Assembly: GCA_014529385.2 (NCBI GenBank)
Contig: CM043944.1
Coordinates: forward strand, 57,049,268-57,113,267
DNA length: 64,000 nucleotides
From: Adiantum capillus-veneris
Taxonomy: Eukaryota > Streptophyta > Polypodiopsida > Polypodiales > Pteridaceae
Direction of reading: 5' to 3'
Shown: positions 43,260 through 56,843 of the stretch, in pieces
Position numbering within the stretch: position 1 is the stretch's first letter
Layout of the letters: every line of letters starts with the position of its first letter
The notes under the pieces: generated by a model
What the model was told of the DNA's origin: nothing
What the model saw: the letters and a program-made list of their open reading frames with translations, nothing else
The model's database searches: none
Position numbers and translations under genes: made by a program

Positions 43260-44150
43260 GGCGGCGCCATTGTACTAGTGGTTGATAGAATACTCAATGC
43301 CCCTCTTTGAAAAGAGATGTACACAAATTTCAACATCCTCTCACAAAGATCTAAAATAACAATTTTTAAAGAAAATTTATCATCATTAGCTTGCCATGTG
43401 GTACTAATCCCCACAAGCTTTATCCACTGGTCCAGAGATGTAACCAAAATCCAACCCTTTATTGAGGACTATTTATGTATTCCAATTATATATAAAGCAA
43501 TGCTCCACTCAAGCCATGGCATCTGTCAACATCCACAACATACACCACGAGATACACCAGATACATGGGATGATAAAGGGTGTCATCCTCACACAGTAGG
43601 GGACATAGACACAGATGGGGTTGCCACCAAGGATTTAGCCTTGCCAGCTCACCCCTTGAACCTAAGCCAATACATAGGAGACAAAATGGGGCAAGGAAGA
43701 AAAGAGAACCAGTAGCTTTATTTTTTCTTTTTCTTTCATGTAAAAAGACTACCGTGTTTCCTGAGACACAAACAACATGGTTCATGAGATCAAGCTTCAG
43801 GTTTTGATCATCGCTTGGATTCAAGACTAAACGGCTAGCATCAAACATCTCTCCCTCACTGTGGGGTGGATGATTGATTCTAGTGTGTCTTGTATCTCTG
43901 CTAACGAACTTCCCGTCTCTTTGTTAATCTCCAATGGTTTAGTAGGTGCGACGGGTTCCTCTTGCATCTCCACCAGCAGGTTACCCTTCTCTTTAGTCGT
44001 CTCAATGTAAGCTAGGTTCTGATCTATGGCCATGTCTTTTGGCCTTGTGTCAATTGTAGCGGGCATGACCTCCCTATTAACACGTCGCCAAGTAGTCTTG
44101 ACTGGGTTGTGGACAGCTTCTACCTCGTGGAAATCCTAAGAATAATTCTA
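43260..44150. other. Unrecognised intergenic sequence
   Basis: ORFs at 43317-43715 (+) and 43827-44066 (-) have no motif. The minus one is acidic and repetitive (NKETGSSLAEIQ versus KEKGNLLVEMQ) and could be a retroelement spacer, but nothing firm supports it. 43290-43450 is a diverged direct copy of 55825-55990 (the 'cttgccatgtgg' and 'tttatccantggtccagagatg' segments). Confidence 0.4.
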
Positions 44151-44156
44151 AGACCG

Positions 44157-44281
44157 TGGGGGACTGGACCATGCAACTAACCATGTCTTATATAGGCCCT
44201 TGGCCTTGCTAATAATAGTACCCCCTTTATCGCATGTCCATCCTGACCCTTGGCCTTCTCGATCTTACCCTAGACCTGACA
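44157..44281 (-). repeat. Short LTR (3' type) of a minus-strand Ty3/gypsy-like element
   Basis: Minus strand reads TGTCAGGTCTAGGG from 44281, has a CCTATATAAG TATA box, and ends CCCCCACGG near 44157. To its right, a purine tract (AAGGGAGGAGTAA) and the residues IFEDKNA read leftwards, like the C-terminal end and polypurine tract of plant gypsy elements. A similar LTR lies at 50448-50579. Confidence 0.6.
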
Positions 44282-45341
44282 TTACTCCTCCCTTGGACAA
44301 GCGTTTTTGTCCTCGAAAATAAAAATGGTGAGATCTTCATAAGAAACCTAATGTTTTTTTCAGTGGCATCTTTCATGGATCCAACTGTCCATTTGATTGG
44401 AATACATTAAGTAGGAGGTCCAATGAAATCAAGAATAACATCTTGATTTCTACATTGTTGCCCCTTTGCAACCGTCGTGTGTAACCGGCCTCTATCGAAC
44501 ATAGCATATAGACTCCATTTAGAACTCAATTGAGTATACTAAACGAGTTATCACAATTGAGATGTACCCCAAAGAGTACCTCTTTCACTTTCCATGAAAG
44601 TAACTGGCTAACATAACTCATCAATAAAGTATAAGTCCTTGACTTGATATCATTCTTTATCAGTAAACAACCCCACCATGATCGGTGTTCAAGGTTGAGA
44701 ACCTCAAGTCTAAATACGAAGAGGCTAAACTTGTTCACAACATGCTTTGTCTCATGGTAAACAAACTCCAAGTAAAGAGATAATATTTCTAATTGGGTTG
44801 CTTTGTGCTAACGTATGCACTTAACATATCCTTTAGCACAATATTAATGCTTGTCAAATTGTCTATCTTCTCTAGATGACTGACAGTATTGAGGTGTGTT
44901 TCCCCACCGTTCAAACAATCCTCCAAAATGACTAGTAAAAAAGGATCATAATTGTTGTTGATTAATCAACATTCTTTTAGGAACAAACATCTTGGTTTAG
45001 TGAATTGATCTATAAGCATCCTAACCAAGCCATGACCTCTATTGGTGATTGATTGATCTACAATCAATCTCATAGAGATAGTGCACATAGAGTGCGAAAT
45101 GCTTTAAAAGCTACTAATGTCGTGAATGTGCACGCTGCTTCAAATCGGTCTTTGCTAAGCACTAGGACACATAACACCTAGTGTGCAATATGTATTTAGC
45201 AAAAAATAGATCCAAACCTACATATCCTATCCCATGGGACAACATGTGCCAATCCAAACCTTACATGTAGGTCCATCATTGCATAATGTAAAAATGTATT
45301 TTGGACACTACGGCCTGAAATGGTTTGCTCCTACATGACCT
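44282..45341. other. Decayed internal sequence of the short-LTR element
   Basis: Only the last codons of a polyprotein (44300-44335, minus) can be guessed. The rest carries many stops in all frames. Confidence 0.4.
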
Positions 45342-45613
45342 TGTTGTTGAGAGAGAATCTGTGGAGGATGCTGGCGGTGGGGAGCCATGGCTTGGATGAG
45401 ATGCAACAGAATGAGAACGAACGAGAGGAGAGAGAGAAACATGATACTCAGTAGCAAACAAGACACATGCTTTCAACTAATTGATTAAAACCTCTTTACA
45501 TATAAGAAACTAACTAGAGTTGTTGCCTGCACCTAAAAAAGAAGTGGTGCATAACTCTTTATCACAAAAGGATGTTCCCACCGCGGCTAATACTGGGCTT
45601 GAAAAACCTAACA
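45342..45613 (-). repeat. LTR with adjoining polypurine tract, copia-like remnant
   Basis: Minus strand: a purine tract (GAGGGGGGGAT, 45614-45624) then TGTTAGGTTTTTCAAG from 45613 to CTCTCAACA near 45342. The first 90 bp recur in direct orientation at 46929-47023. Assigned to copia only by general look. Confidence 0.55.
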
Positions 45614-45685
45614 ATCCCCCCCTCAAGCCCGAACTAGACAGACCCTCTCATGGTACCTCGAGTTTTTGGTATACTCGGCAACCAT

Positions 45686-46928
45686 GAGTTTTAGGTTCTC
45701 TCACAACCAAGCATTTCCGGTGTATCCATAACCTGGTGCTATGATAGTAGAACCCCCCTTGAACAAATAGGGTGTAGGTCAATAATTGACTACCAAAAAT
45801 GGAGTTTTTTGTTCATTTCCAAACCTTGGGTTTCAAGTGTACCCAGTAACCTCATGAGAAGTGGTAACAAAATAGGATTGAAAACAAAAACTGATAAATT
45901 GGGAGGTCTTACCACTCATATGTGGCAGTGGCTAGAGCCCGTACAATTTTGATATGATGACAACTGACAAGCATGACAATAACTGACAATAGATAATGTA
46001 AAAGGAGGCTTTGAGTGGAAAGTATTTGACAAATCCAAATTATGACACTTAACGGGTAAAATAATTTGTGAAAACTTGTATTGCAACCTTGAAGTAGTTC
46101 TTCATGTATCGGTCTTTGACTTCCTGAAGGAGATCTTCTTGTGAGATGTGTAGCATTCGTTGATGTATTTGAGCATGTCATAGACCTACCTTGAAGCAAA
46201 ACCATTGAATAATCACCACTGTCTTTCTTTAGCAAGAAGTTTCAAATTTTGGAGTCGTTCTCATGCTTTTCTTTAACATCACCATCCAAGGCCAAGTTGC
46301 TAACCAGTAGATTAAAGCTAGCTTCAACATCCTCATCGTGAAACAAGAATATTTGCAAACAATTGTCTTTGCGGTGCTTTGATACTCTTTGCTATGAAGG
46401 GTCGACATCAAAATCACCGAGGAGACCAAGGGGAGAGCATATTGAAATGCTATGAGAAGTGTTGGCCATGGCCTTTGCAAGACAACGTTTTGATAAGCAT
46501 GCCAAAAAACTGCCAGCAAATGCACCCTTTGATGATGCGAGCTTGACGACTATGACCAATACAACCAAATTTTTTGCCTTGTAATAGCATTTTAAATGCT
46601 CGCTAAAAACTGCCAAGAAATGCCTGCGTGTTGAGAAGCTGTTCTCCATTTCCCTTGCAACAACCACCACAGTGAGCGTGCCTTGCTGCCAGAGTGAGCG
46701 GTAAGACCTCCCAATTTATCAGTTTTTGTTCTCAAGTCCTATTTTGTTATCGCTTCTTATGAGGCTACTGGGTACACTTGAAACCCAAGGTTTGGCAGTG
46801 AACCAAAAACTCCATTTTTGGTAGTTAATTTTTGACCTACACCCTATCTGTTCAAGGGGGGCTTCTACTATCATAGCACCAGGTTATGGATACACCAGAA
46901 ATCCTTGGTTGTGAGAGAACCTAAAACT
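45686..46928. mobile_element. Inverted-repeat element with arms of about 245 bp
   Basis: Arms 45686-45930 and 46685-46928 pair over their length (agttttaggttctctcacaac at the ends; gtggcag/ctgccag at the inner ends). The 750-bp middle has no convincing gene. It sits between two fragments of the LTR described at 45342-45613 and so appears inserted in that older element. Mutator-like terminal structure is possible. Confidence 0.75.
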
Positions 46929-47023
46929 AGAGTTGTTGCATGCACCTAAAAAAGCACTGGTGAATAACTCTTTATCACAAAAGGATGTTCCCACGGCTAA
47001 TACTAGGCTTGAAAAACCTAACA
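46929..47023 (-). repeat. Partial second LTR copy
   Basis: Direct match to 45515-45613 (acctaaaaaag...gaaaaacctaaca), same orientation. Lacks the remainder of the LTR. Confidence 0.65.
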
Positions 47024-50000
47024 CTTGTCATGTCTTTTAAGAGAAAAATGGATGAAAGCATTCAAGTTGACACATCATATTCAGTGAATTCAAGCAAAAC
47101 ATATTCTAACATGGAATAAAACCAAATCACATGCATACCTGAAGGTTGAACATTGCATTAACTTACTCGTAGTCACGCACACATGACGAGATCTCCTACC
47201 TGAAAAGAGCTAGTAACACTAATTGAAAGGTTAGTGAAAATCAAGTAGTATTGCATTGGTAACCTTGAGTGTTGCCTTTGCAATCCAAAACCTGATAGTT
47301 AAAATCTACAATATCAAACCCCTTCATTAGACTCTGTATGAAAAATGCTCAAACTAGTAGCCAACGGTGACCAACACTGTCTATCGTGTCTAGTAGTGCT
47401 TAGAATCAACCTGGGAAGTGGAACTTTGTCACCACCCCTTGGTAGATTGCAAGGTTTTTCGTTAAAAGTATAATTATAATGAGATCAACTTGTGACCTTC
47501 AACACCTATAGAGTGATTATATATTAGTCAAGTCCTACCCCTACAATTACCACTCTGAGAGACAAAATTACTGTTGTAATTAAGCATGATGGTCTTAAAA
47601 ATGGAAACTTATTCACAACTGAATTTGGAAATAATCATATCAGAAAAATTGTGAACATCCCAAACAAGATAGTCATACTAAAGTTTCTTGGGTGTTCAAA
47701 TAAGAGATCACTTAATTTGAGGTTCTCTTAGTCTATTCATGTTGTCCCATGAATTATTTGCTTGATGGTGAGGCCATGCCTACTTGCTATCCATAGAAAG
47801 CATCATCTGTATTTCCAGCACCTTGTGCACATAAACTGCATGTTGTTGTAGTCATATACAACGATCACAAGCAAACGTACCATGCTCAACTCTTCCTAAA
47901 CAAAGTAGCTGATGTTATAGAAAAAGCGTAATTAATGAGTCAGTGGAAAGAATCCCACCATACTGGCATGCCATGCATGCATGTCAAAAAAATAGAGTGA
48001 TAAGCCCTTGTATTTCACAATGGTCCAGTAGTTTGAGTCGTTCCATATGTGCCTTGCATGATTCGTAATGGCATGGACACATCACAATTTGTTGTTTCCA
48101 AACGTTACTGTCAGCTTATCTCCTATTATTTCCAATTTTTCAAATCTATGTGCCATTGTCGTTGATCCTAAATCAATGGATATAAATTTGGCACAGAATA
48201 GAATCTTGGCTTCCCATGAAAACTGTCAAAGCACTTGCTTTGCACAACAAGAAAATCATGCCTAATTTAAATACTAAACACAAAAAACAAGTTGAAAGTG
48301 GCTAACCTTGTCCCCCCTGTGAGAGCAGTTATCTTCACTAGAATGTGGCTTGTAGCCATGATGTGTGCTAACAAGTGGTTGCTCTAGCATCCGTAAGCTT
48401 CTAGGTAAAATTCCCAAAAGTGAAGCCTTGCTTTGCTTCACATAATTTCTATGAGAATATGAGTTAGAATGGAGCCTGAGTGCTCGTAGCTAACAAGTAG
48501 TTGCTGCTAGAACCCATGTATCAACGCAACAGAGAGTCGACCTTTTCAAGATTCCATAGATAATCGGCCTTGCTGAAGCATATATCTTATTGAGAATCAT
48601 TAGATTACCCAATTTGGAGATAGATAGCTCAAGAATCTTATCTATCAAATTTCATCTTATTGCCAAACTCTACTTGACCAAAGAAACGTTTTCTTGTTGA
48701 GTTAACATGGTAAAGTAATTCTACAAGATTTGAAACCTAAATTTAACATACTTACCAATCTTCTGTAATCTCTACCCTTCGCATCATTGGAGTTCCTATT
48801 CCCCTTGGTATGGTTGGCTTATAATTATTGTACCCGGATTCTTGAAGTGCAAAGAGATAGACATGTCCAACACCTTTAATGTAACTAGTAGAAAGGCTAG
48901 TAATAGGCCTTACCATACGAACAATTTCGAAGTATCTGTGAACTCCCTAAATTATATTCAGTCAAGGTGCTTCTTATGAAGACCTTTTTTTACTCAAGAC
49001 TTTCTTGATTGTGTTCTTCACACCAATCTTTATTCGTTGCTAAAAATGAATTTATTTTGTCTGCACTCTGGAAACCTGTAAATGCTTGGGAGTTCGGAGT
49101 GATCATGCAGCCAATGCATACACATAGATATAGAGTTGTACTCCTAGAAGTGTTGCTTTTTCCCGCCTCTTGTTATCACAAAGAAGACATAGGAAAGAAA
49201 TACTAGCCAATGAAATTGATGACCAACTAAACTCATGAAGCTTTGCTCAGTGCATATTTTGGCAATGTCATGTTAACAAAGTTGAAAGAAAATTAATCCT
49301 TGCAATTGTTGACCTTGACGAGTAAGCTTCTGATTTGGAAGCATAAAGCTATTGATAGTAATTGGATAAACTGAGGGTACCTGCCCAATACGGATTGCAT
49401 ACATCCATTCCCAAGTACCTTTGAAAAACTCATCAGATCATGCTTGTCAACAATAAGTTGATCATGTCCATGTTTGACTGCACTGAGACCAGACAACTGC
49501 CTAGAAGCCATGCCCTTGTAGAGAGAAAGATTCTTGTGGCTTCTTGAATTGCCATCATTGATTGGCCCTGCTGTATACGTTTACTTTTCAAGTCACAAGG
49601 AGTCAGGGCATGAACTTGTCTTATTACTAGGAAACCTTGCGTACCATTCAGTAGCTATATTTGGCCCCGTTTTATATGAATCCTTTGCTTGAGAATCTGT
49701 TTGGCCACTTTTTGGTTTTACACTACTTTGCCATGAAAGCATGTGCTTGTCAAAGCTCTGAAACTTTAAGATCCTATTTTGATTTCCAAGAAAATGCATC
49801 CCTGATTTCGAGATCATTTTCTTGCCAATTTCCAACAGTACCTATCCCCAGAACTCGATTTGTAGCCTAATTGGGTCGTACACAATGCTTTGAATGTGTT
49901 GCTCAAAATCTCTGTAATTTAAACATTTCCAGAAATTTGATCATCTTTGGTGGCCTTCTCTTCTTTTCCTTAATTGTCTTGGCCATGGTGGCCTTGAAGA

Positions 50001-50064
50001 CTTGTTGTAGCGATGGCTTGACAGCCCACGCTTAAGAAGCGTATTTAGTTCCTCCCTCCCTCAC
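47024..50064. other. Long non-coding AT-rich stretch, probable interior of a non-autonomous LTR element
   Basis: Three kilobases with no ORF above about 80 codons and no domain. Parts of 49050-49870 recur in diverged form at 51060-51800 ('atgcatacacatag.tatag', 'cgtactc.tagaag', 'gattggccct'), indicating two related elements. Recurrent 'gccttg' words look like decayed repeat composition. Confidence 0.5.
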
Positions 50065-50257
50065 GTTCCCTATGAGCTTAGCAGATCCGGATTCCGTGCA
50101 AATCATTTTGTGGCCCTTCCATGCCACAAGTGACCTCTCCCACGGGCCTCAACCCCGAGATTCCCTCTCGGTGAAATCCGTGCTTCCCACGGCCTTCTCT
50201 AATGTATCGAGCCCACCTTGCTCGACCCAAGAGGCCATGCCCATGCTACAGCCTACC

Positions 50258-50368
<111 letters not shown>

Positions 50369-50424
50369 ATGCATAGCCATGCAAGGCATCTTTCCCCCTC
50401 CTCCATAGCTCCCCTCTCCCCTGA

Positions 50425-50436
50425 GCTTTGATACCA
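50425..50436 (-). promoter_or_regulatory. Primer binding site (initiator tRNA-Met type, one mismatch)
   Basis: Minus strand TGGTATCAAAGC against the consensus TGGTATCAGAGC. It lies next to the LTR at 50448-50579, with the same orientation and order as the better match at 52770. Confidence 0.7.
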
Positions 50437-50447
50437 ATCTAAGATTG

Positions 50448-50579
50448 TGGGGGACTGAACCATGCAACTCACCACCCAACAATGTCCTGTATAGGCCCTT
50501 GACCATGCTAATAGTCAGACTCCCTTTATTGCATGTTCGTCATGCCCTTGGCCTACTCGGTCTTACCCTAGACTTAACA
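50448..50579 (-). repeat. Short LTR (5' type), about 132 bp
   Basis: Minus strand TGTTAAGTCTAGGG ... CCTATACAGG ... AGTCCCCCACA, homologous to 44157-44281. With the primer site on its left it is the 5' LTR of a minus-strand element extending left. Whether 44157-44281 is its own 3' LTR is unproven because the flanking five bases differ. Confidence 0.65.
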
Positions 50580-52769
50580 ATAGATGACCAAATCTATGGC
50601 ATTTGTAGCAAGCATTCAAAAATGAGGAAAATGCCAACTCTTGGCGAAAGCTACCAAAGTTGCCAATACTCAAATCCAAATACTTGGGAAGCAGCTTACA
50701 CATGTTCCACAGAATGCAAACTCTTGCATCTTAGCCATATCTGACCCACTGGAGTTTTGGAGTAAAAAGCATCGTGCCCAACATAGCAGCAATTGGGTCC
50801 ACATAGTCATTTAGCCAAAGAGGGAAGTTCTTGATTGTAACCCATAGAGGACAGAAGTCCATATTCACCACCTGATTGAGCACAGCAAGCGTGCAGGCCT
50901 TGAATCACTGCCTCCGGGCTAAACTCTACTTGAAACATGTATCCATCTTCTAATTGCCCCGTGCAGTACCTCCTCTGCCAAGGAACGTACTTACAAATTT
51001 TCAATGACCCCGGCCCTTTGCATCAAAAGTCGTAGCATCATGTGGCATGATTGTGCTTTCAATGTACTTCTTGCACTCTGGCAAGCTATAATTGCTTTGG
51101 AATGATTATAAACCCAATGCATATACATATAGAACCGTACTCTTAGAAGCCTTGCTTCTCCCCTCCACTAGATATTACAAAGAGGACATATATATCAAAG
51201 AGATAGTGGCGAAGGAAATCTATGGCCAACAAAATTTATGGAGCCGTGCTCCTTAGATTGAACATGTATCGTGATGTACCTTTAGTTTTTGACCTTGTCG
51301 AGGAAGATACCATACTGGAAGCATAGAAATAGCTAAATAATTGCACAAAAAATTGTACCCGAGGCCAATACTTTTTGCATTCAGCCTAGAAAACCCGTCA
51401 AATCTATTGTACCGACCATGGGTGGATCATGACTATTTTTTACTCCATCGAGTTTGAAAAACTTATCCATGAGGCAAGCCCTAGTAAATCCAAAATGCCA
51501 AACTAGAAAGGAAGATGTCCGTTGGCATCGTGAACTGTAATAAATGATTGGCCCTATCAAGAATATTCACCTTATAAGACGCAGGCCTTGCCTATATTTT
51601 GTTTACTAAAATTAGAATTAATGATTGGCCTTGTTGATTTCCTTTGCTTTAGATCAGCCATGCCTGACTTGCTTTTACTGCTAAGGCATCCTTGCAGCTT
51701 GAGACTAAGCTTTGACTTTGTAGCCCATGCTATCTTCCTCAAGTCCACAAAGTATTTCTCTAAAACAAAATTGAGATCAAGCTAAACAGCAATGAACGGG
51801 CGACCATGTTGACCAATTTGGTTTGTCTTCTTAGGCAATGCTTGGTTATGTGCTCCATAATCAAAGTTTGAGACAAAATCTTAAAGAAATTGAGCTTCCC
51901 AATCCTTGTATTTTGCCTTTACTCGACCATTGCATGCGCCTTCTGTAGAACATATTCCCTTAATAATTATAAACTCCAATGCCTTGCTGCTGTGAAATTG
52001 ATTACAACTCCGCCCTCCTTGATAGTTGTACTGAGAAAAATAAGCCCTTGCGCTCCTTCGGCTCCTTTAACTTGCAGTAGAATATGGAGACAAGGCTCAA
52101 GTATCAATCAAAACCCAAATAATTCGTTGTTTCTCCTTGAATTTGCAGTACAATATGGGGATAGGGTTCGAGTACCTATTGAAACCCAATCAAGCATCGG
52201 CCCTTGGTCACAAAATTTTTGGTTTTAGAGTTTCTGGAATTTTTGTATGTCAAAATTGGGCATGCCGAAGCTATGAAGATTCGAGCATAAACTTCAGCTT
52301 GTCTTCATTGGCAGGCAGGGTGGGAATCACCCTCTCTGTGAACCGTAGTATGGACTCCAAAAAAAATATTTCATGGAAGCGTTGTCGGCCGTCTGTAGTA
52401 AAGGAGCTAAAGAAAGAAGGTGGTCCAGCACCTTAACGACGCCTCCTTGTGAGCCCGTACAGAAGCACAAATTGTTGAGGACGCTAAAGTGCTCCCTTCA
52501 AACAAAACAAAACACCATATGATGCTCTGCACCTTCATCCCCTTGTGTGTGCAAGGGGCGTTTCCCACTGCTCGGTGTCGAAACCCACCATGCCTGCGGC
52601 TCCTTTTTTGAGAGTGCCTTTGTCTCCACGGCTTCGCATGAGAGTTTTGAGAGAGAGACCACCATGCCTCCATGCTTCGTGGAGAGGGAGAGAGATCGAG
52701 AGAGCAACTGGAGGGAGAGAAAAAAAGTTCATGCCCCTCCCCTCCTCCATAACTTCCCTTGTCCCATAA
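50580..52769. other. Second related element body, non-coding
   Basis: Contains diverged copies of 49050-49870 and, at 52600-52760, a GA/CT-containing leader like that at 50230-50420. No gene supported; ORFs at 51890-52228 and 52407-52820 lack domain signal. Confidence 0.45.
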
Positions 52770-52781
52770 GCTCTGATACCA
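52770..52781 (-). promoter_or_regulatory. Primer binding site for initiator tRNA-Met
   Basis: Minus strand TGGTATCAGAGC, an exact consensus match. A partial LTR related to 50448-50579 follows to about 52825 (accatgtaattctccaccca) and is then lost. Confidence 0.75.
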
Positions 52782-52825
52782 ATATAAGACCAAAGGGGAC
52801 AAGACCATGTAATTCTCCACCCAGC

Positions 52826-54525
52826 CTTCGGTAGCTTTGCTATTGCACCACTAGTCCCTGCATTTTTTAAAGGATTACGCTATTATTCAGGGGGGGAAGA
52901 GCGTTCCACTATCCTGTGTCCAATGGAAGTGCAACAAGCCCATTACCTTTTCAACTTTTTTTTCTTTGAGGAAAGTAGAACTTTGATTGATAAAGGGAAA
53001 AAGAAGATACATGGGTCCCACTGGAAGGGGGTGGGACAACCCCAAGGTATAAGACATTAAAATAAGAGGAACATTCTAAATCTGAAGGAGTGGTATTATC
53101 TAGGGACAACAAGACTCCATCGATGCCATCTGGTATTTTTCATAATATGAGAAACAATAAGCTACATTCCTCCAACGTTGCCTCGACAATTGCGGTGCGA
53201 CCCAATGTCTCCTTTCCCTCCTCAATTGTGATAGCCTTGGGCACGACCCAACTCTTATGAGAGAGCATTGACATTTGTGTACCTCCCTCTTTACTAATTC
53301 AGTACCACATGGCAAGTTAATAGTGATAGTGACAAACATTATCACTATTCTTTACTATGTGTAGACTCGTATATGTACCTATATAGGAGTCTACACATTA
53401 TCACCAGGGCTAGAAAAATACATTTTTCCCAACCAAAGAAAATAAGGGCAAACTTCAAGTTCTCTCGGTTTTTAGGTCAAATTTTGAACCTTTTGCCGGT
53501 ACTTACACTAAAATTTGTGAAAATTTCCCGGTTTTTTTCAAGGCAAGCTCAAAATCTAACCGGGATTTCAGGATTTCAACCGGTTAAAATACATTGGACC
53601 CCGGTTTTTTTCTAACATTGATTATCACTATTCTTTATATGTATAGACTCCTATATGATAGTGACAAACATTATCACTATTCTTTAAAGAAAGGCATTCG
53701 GTATTTGGTGACCTATATCATCTTTCTCGTACTCTCGCTTTGTTTTTGCTTCAGTTTCTTACAAATAGAATGCTTCCAAGTGTTTCCTATGTCATTATTT
53801 TTATGTTTTTGAAATATATTGTAATTTAAATAACTCGTTACACTTATTTTCAATGTAATACTTTATTCATGAACTTCTATGTGATAACAAATATTTCAAA
53901 ATTCCTCTCAATAGCGTTATGTAGGCCATAGTCAATTTCATCTTGTTTTAAAGTACATGGAAAATTTATGAAAATTTCTTGAATATGTGAAAATTTGTGA
54001 AAATTCTCAGATCTTTCAAATTTCAAAAAATCCCAAATATCTCCTTGTATCATTTTGGGATGGATTTGTCTCAAATTTTTGGATACCCTAAACTTTATGA
54101 TAACAAGGTGAAAACTCACAATGGGCCTACTTAATGCTATGAAGAGGAATAATGTTTTTGGCTTTCTAAAGGAAGCTTTCACAATGACCTAATTAATGCT
54201 ATTAAGATAATAATGTTTTCGGCTTTCTAAAAGAAACCTTAATGTTGTGTTTTATTAGGGAGACTTTCATTGTTTTCAGTGCCACGGTGGAGACTTGCCT
54301 TAAATGTTTATTTCACTTTTATTTCATATCTTGACATGTCTTGACTTTCCTTGCACTCTTTTGTTTTAGAATGTTAAAGTGAAACTTCACTTACATAGTT
54401 CTAGTAAATTCTATGGATACATATACATATATATTAATGAGTTTTTTTAATTTCACATTTCATTTCACAACCTGACAATGGCATGAATTTCTTTTACATT
54501 CTATAACTTAATTCTAATCAATATT
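52826..54525. other. AT-rich intergenic sequence with small inverted and direct repeats
   Basis: An imperfect 40-bp palindrome (tgtgtagactc...gagtctacaca) lies at 53358-53397. 'gatagtgacaaacattatcactattcttta' type segments recur at 53322-53352 and 53657-53685. No gene. Confidence 0.6.
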
Positions 54526-55445
54526 CAAGAAAGTATCTTTTATTAAGCGGTCGTCGATTGAGTTTTTTTCTCACAAAGAAGCGAACCGAAAATACTATCA
54601 TAAATTTAAAATTTGCAAGATTTTTGAACTATTTTCTCACATTTTTCTTCCCTCTACCATGGTTTGCAACCAAGTAGTCTCCATTTTCAATCGGCTTAAG
54701 GCTAAGCTGAGGCAATCCTTTCTTGAACACTGATTCTACTTAAACTCAACCTAATGATTTTATCACGTTTTAATTATTTTAGAGAGCCATTGTGATTCTT
54801 TTATTTGTTTTATAACAAGGTGAGGACTCACGATGGCCTGTTGAAGGTAAGGGGAGAGGAAGTCAAGAGAAGTCAAGCCATGCGAGGATGCGAAATGAAA
54901 AGTGAATAAAAAGATCCATTTAATATTATAAAATTTAAATAACATTAAGGTAAGTCTCAATGAGGCCATTTTTTAATGTTCTTCTAGTCGGTACCCACTA
55001 CTCGCAAATGGCTTATATATAATGAAGGGGTCCCAATAATAAGGTAAATGGTGCACATTGCACATCAGTATTTTGAAACAAAATAAAACAAAAAGGAAGT
55101 AAAATAAAAAGACACATTAAAAATCAAAAAAAAAAAAATTTTAATGCTTTCAAATACACAGAAAATAATTAAACAATTCAGTGAAGTGAATTTTTTTGAA
55201 ATCCTCAAATGAGAGAATCATTTATCAATACCTCAGTGTTTAAGAAAGGTGTGTCTGAGCTTAGGCTTAAGCCGATTGAAAATCGAGATTAGCCGGTTGC
55301 AAAGGATGGTAAAGTGAGAAAAATTCGATAAAATATACTAAAAAATAGTTCGCATATTTTGGAAATTTGAAATTTCTACTAGTATTTCCAGTTTGTATTT
55401 GTATAAGGAGGAAACTTGCCGCTTAAACAAAAAGACTTTCTCGAA
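54526..55445. mobile_element. Inverted-repeat (foldback-like) element
   Basis: Arms 54526-54740 and 55215-55445 pair imperfectly (caagaaagt/actttctcg, 'ttttcaatcggcttaag'/'cttaagccgattgaaaa'). The 470-bp middle is non-coding and AT-rich. Divergence between the arms suggests age. Confidence 0.7.
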
Positions 55446-56385
55446 GACTCCATCATAAAATCAAACTCCTATGAATATTTTGTTTAATGTTTTGATCTCT
55501 AAAGTCATTTTCAAGCACAGAGACAAAGTAAATGTTGACTTGGAGAATAGCTTTCTATTCGCAAGATTTTTGAATCCCTTAAGGACACTTGTCTCTCAAA
55601 GAAGGTGTAACGAAACAATAGAAGGGACAACAAAGTTATTTTACAAACACCCTTGCCATGTGGCGCTTATCAAGCCAAAAAATCCAGCGACCTAGGTGTT
55701 GCAACAATTTTACACAATGAACCCTATGGCCTTCCGCAGGCCAAAAAGTGTAACAATAAACTATTTAGATAATAGTATATTAAACATAAAAAATAATGTT
55801 TGAAACAATAGTCAATGCCCTTCTTTAAGGCCCCTCTTTAAAGAGAGAGAGGTACACAAATGTCAACATACTCTTCCAAAAGTTGAAAAGAAATTAAAAA
55901 AAATTATTATCATTAATTACCTTGCCATGTGGCACTAATCTGCAAGCTTTATCCAATGGTCCAGAGATGCATCCAAAATCCAAACCTTTACTAAGGACTA
56001 CTTATATAGTCTAATAAAGTTCTACCTTTAAGTGTTTACAAATAACGACATCTATGTCTAAAAATGATGAATTATTTTATTTTTAAGAGTTCACGATACC
56101 ATTTAAAATTTTAGGGAGAACTAATCTTTTTTTTTTTAAGAGTTCAAAAAAAATTTGTCTTTAGATATGTTAATAAGGTTATGGAGGGGGTATTTTGAAG
56201 ATTATGGAGAAATTGAAGGGCATTTTGGGAGCTATTGGTAAAATACGAGAGGTGTTTGAAGTTAGAGAAGTATTTAGAAAATTTCACAAAGTTGAGAGGT
56301 ATTTTGGAAAGTTTTTCTTATAAAAATTTGAAGGATATTATGAGAATTCCACAACTTTTTTTGTGATTTTCCCTTGAATAAAAGT
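55446..56385. other. AT-rich stretch, no supported gene
   Basis: 55825-55990 is a diverged copy of 43290-43450. The repeated phrase 'gaggtattttgga' at 56160-56310 resembles the MITE to its right. Confidence 0.5.
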
Positions 56386-56843
56386 AAAGTTAAGGGAAAA
56401 TTACCAAAATATGGAAATTCCCAAAATATCCCTCAAATTTCAAAAATTCTCAAAATACCTCCAATATTTTGTCATAAATTCCCAAAATACCCCTGGTTGT
56501 GAAATTAAATTTCTCCAAAGATTAAAAATTTTGTAGCTTTTCATAAGAAGACTCATTGCTTATCGATATAAGATGCTTAATCCAAAATTTGAGTTGATTA
56601 TGTAGGCTTTGGAGACAAATTGCTTCATTATCTTTAGACATAATTACCTTTTTTTGCGAGGTAATTTGTGACAAAGTACATGCTAAGCACGCAAAATGGA
56701 TCTCGATTGTCAAGAAGGAATAAAGACTAAAAAATCTTGAACAATCCAGCCAAAATAGATACCAAGGTATTTTGGGAACTTTTGAAATTTGAAAGGTATT
56801 TTGGGAATTTACACAAATTAGAGGGGTAATTTTCTCTAAAGTT
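56386..56843. mobile_element. MITE-like element with inverted ends
   Basis: aaagttaagggaaaattacc at the left pairs with ggtaattttctctaaagtt at the right, and pairing continues inward over about 75 bp of 'cccaaaatacc' type repeats. Non-coding; TA-rich flanks. Confidence 0.65.

Noticed and set aside
42756-43447. ORFs of 60-170 codons made of Ser-Leu, Arg-Glu or Tyr-Ile repeats
   Set aside because: They are translations of GA/CT/TA microsatellites, with overlapping equivalents on both strands.
46229-46670. Minus-strand ORFs inside the 45686-46928 inverted-repeat element as a transposase
   Set aside because: Short, in two different frames, and without any transposase motif.
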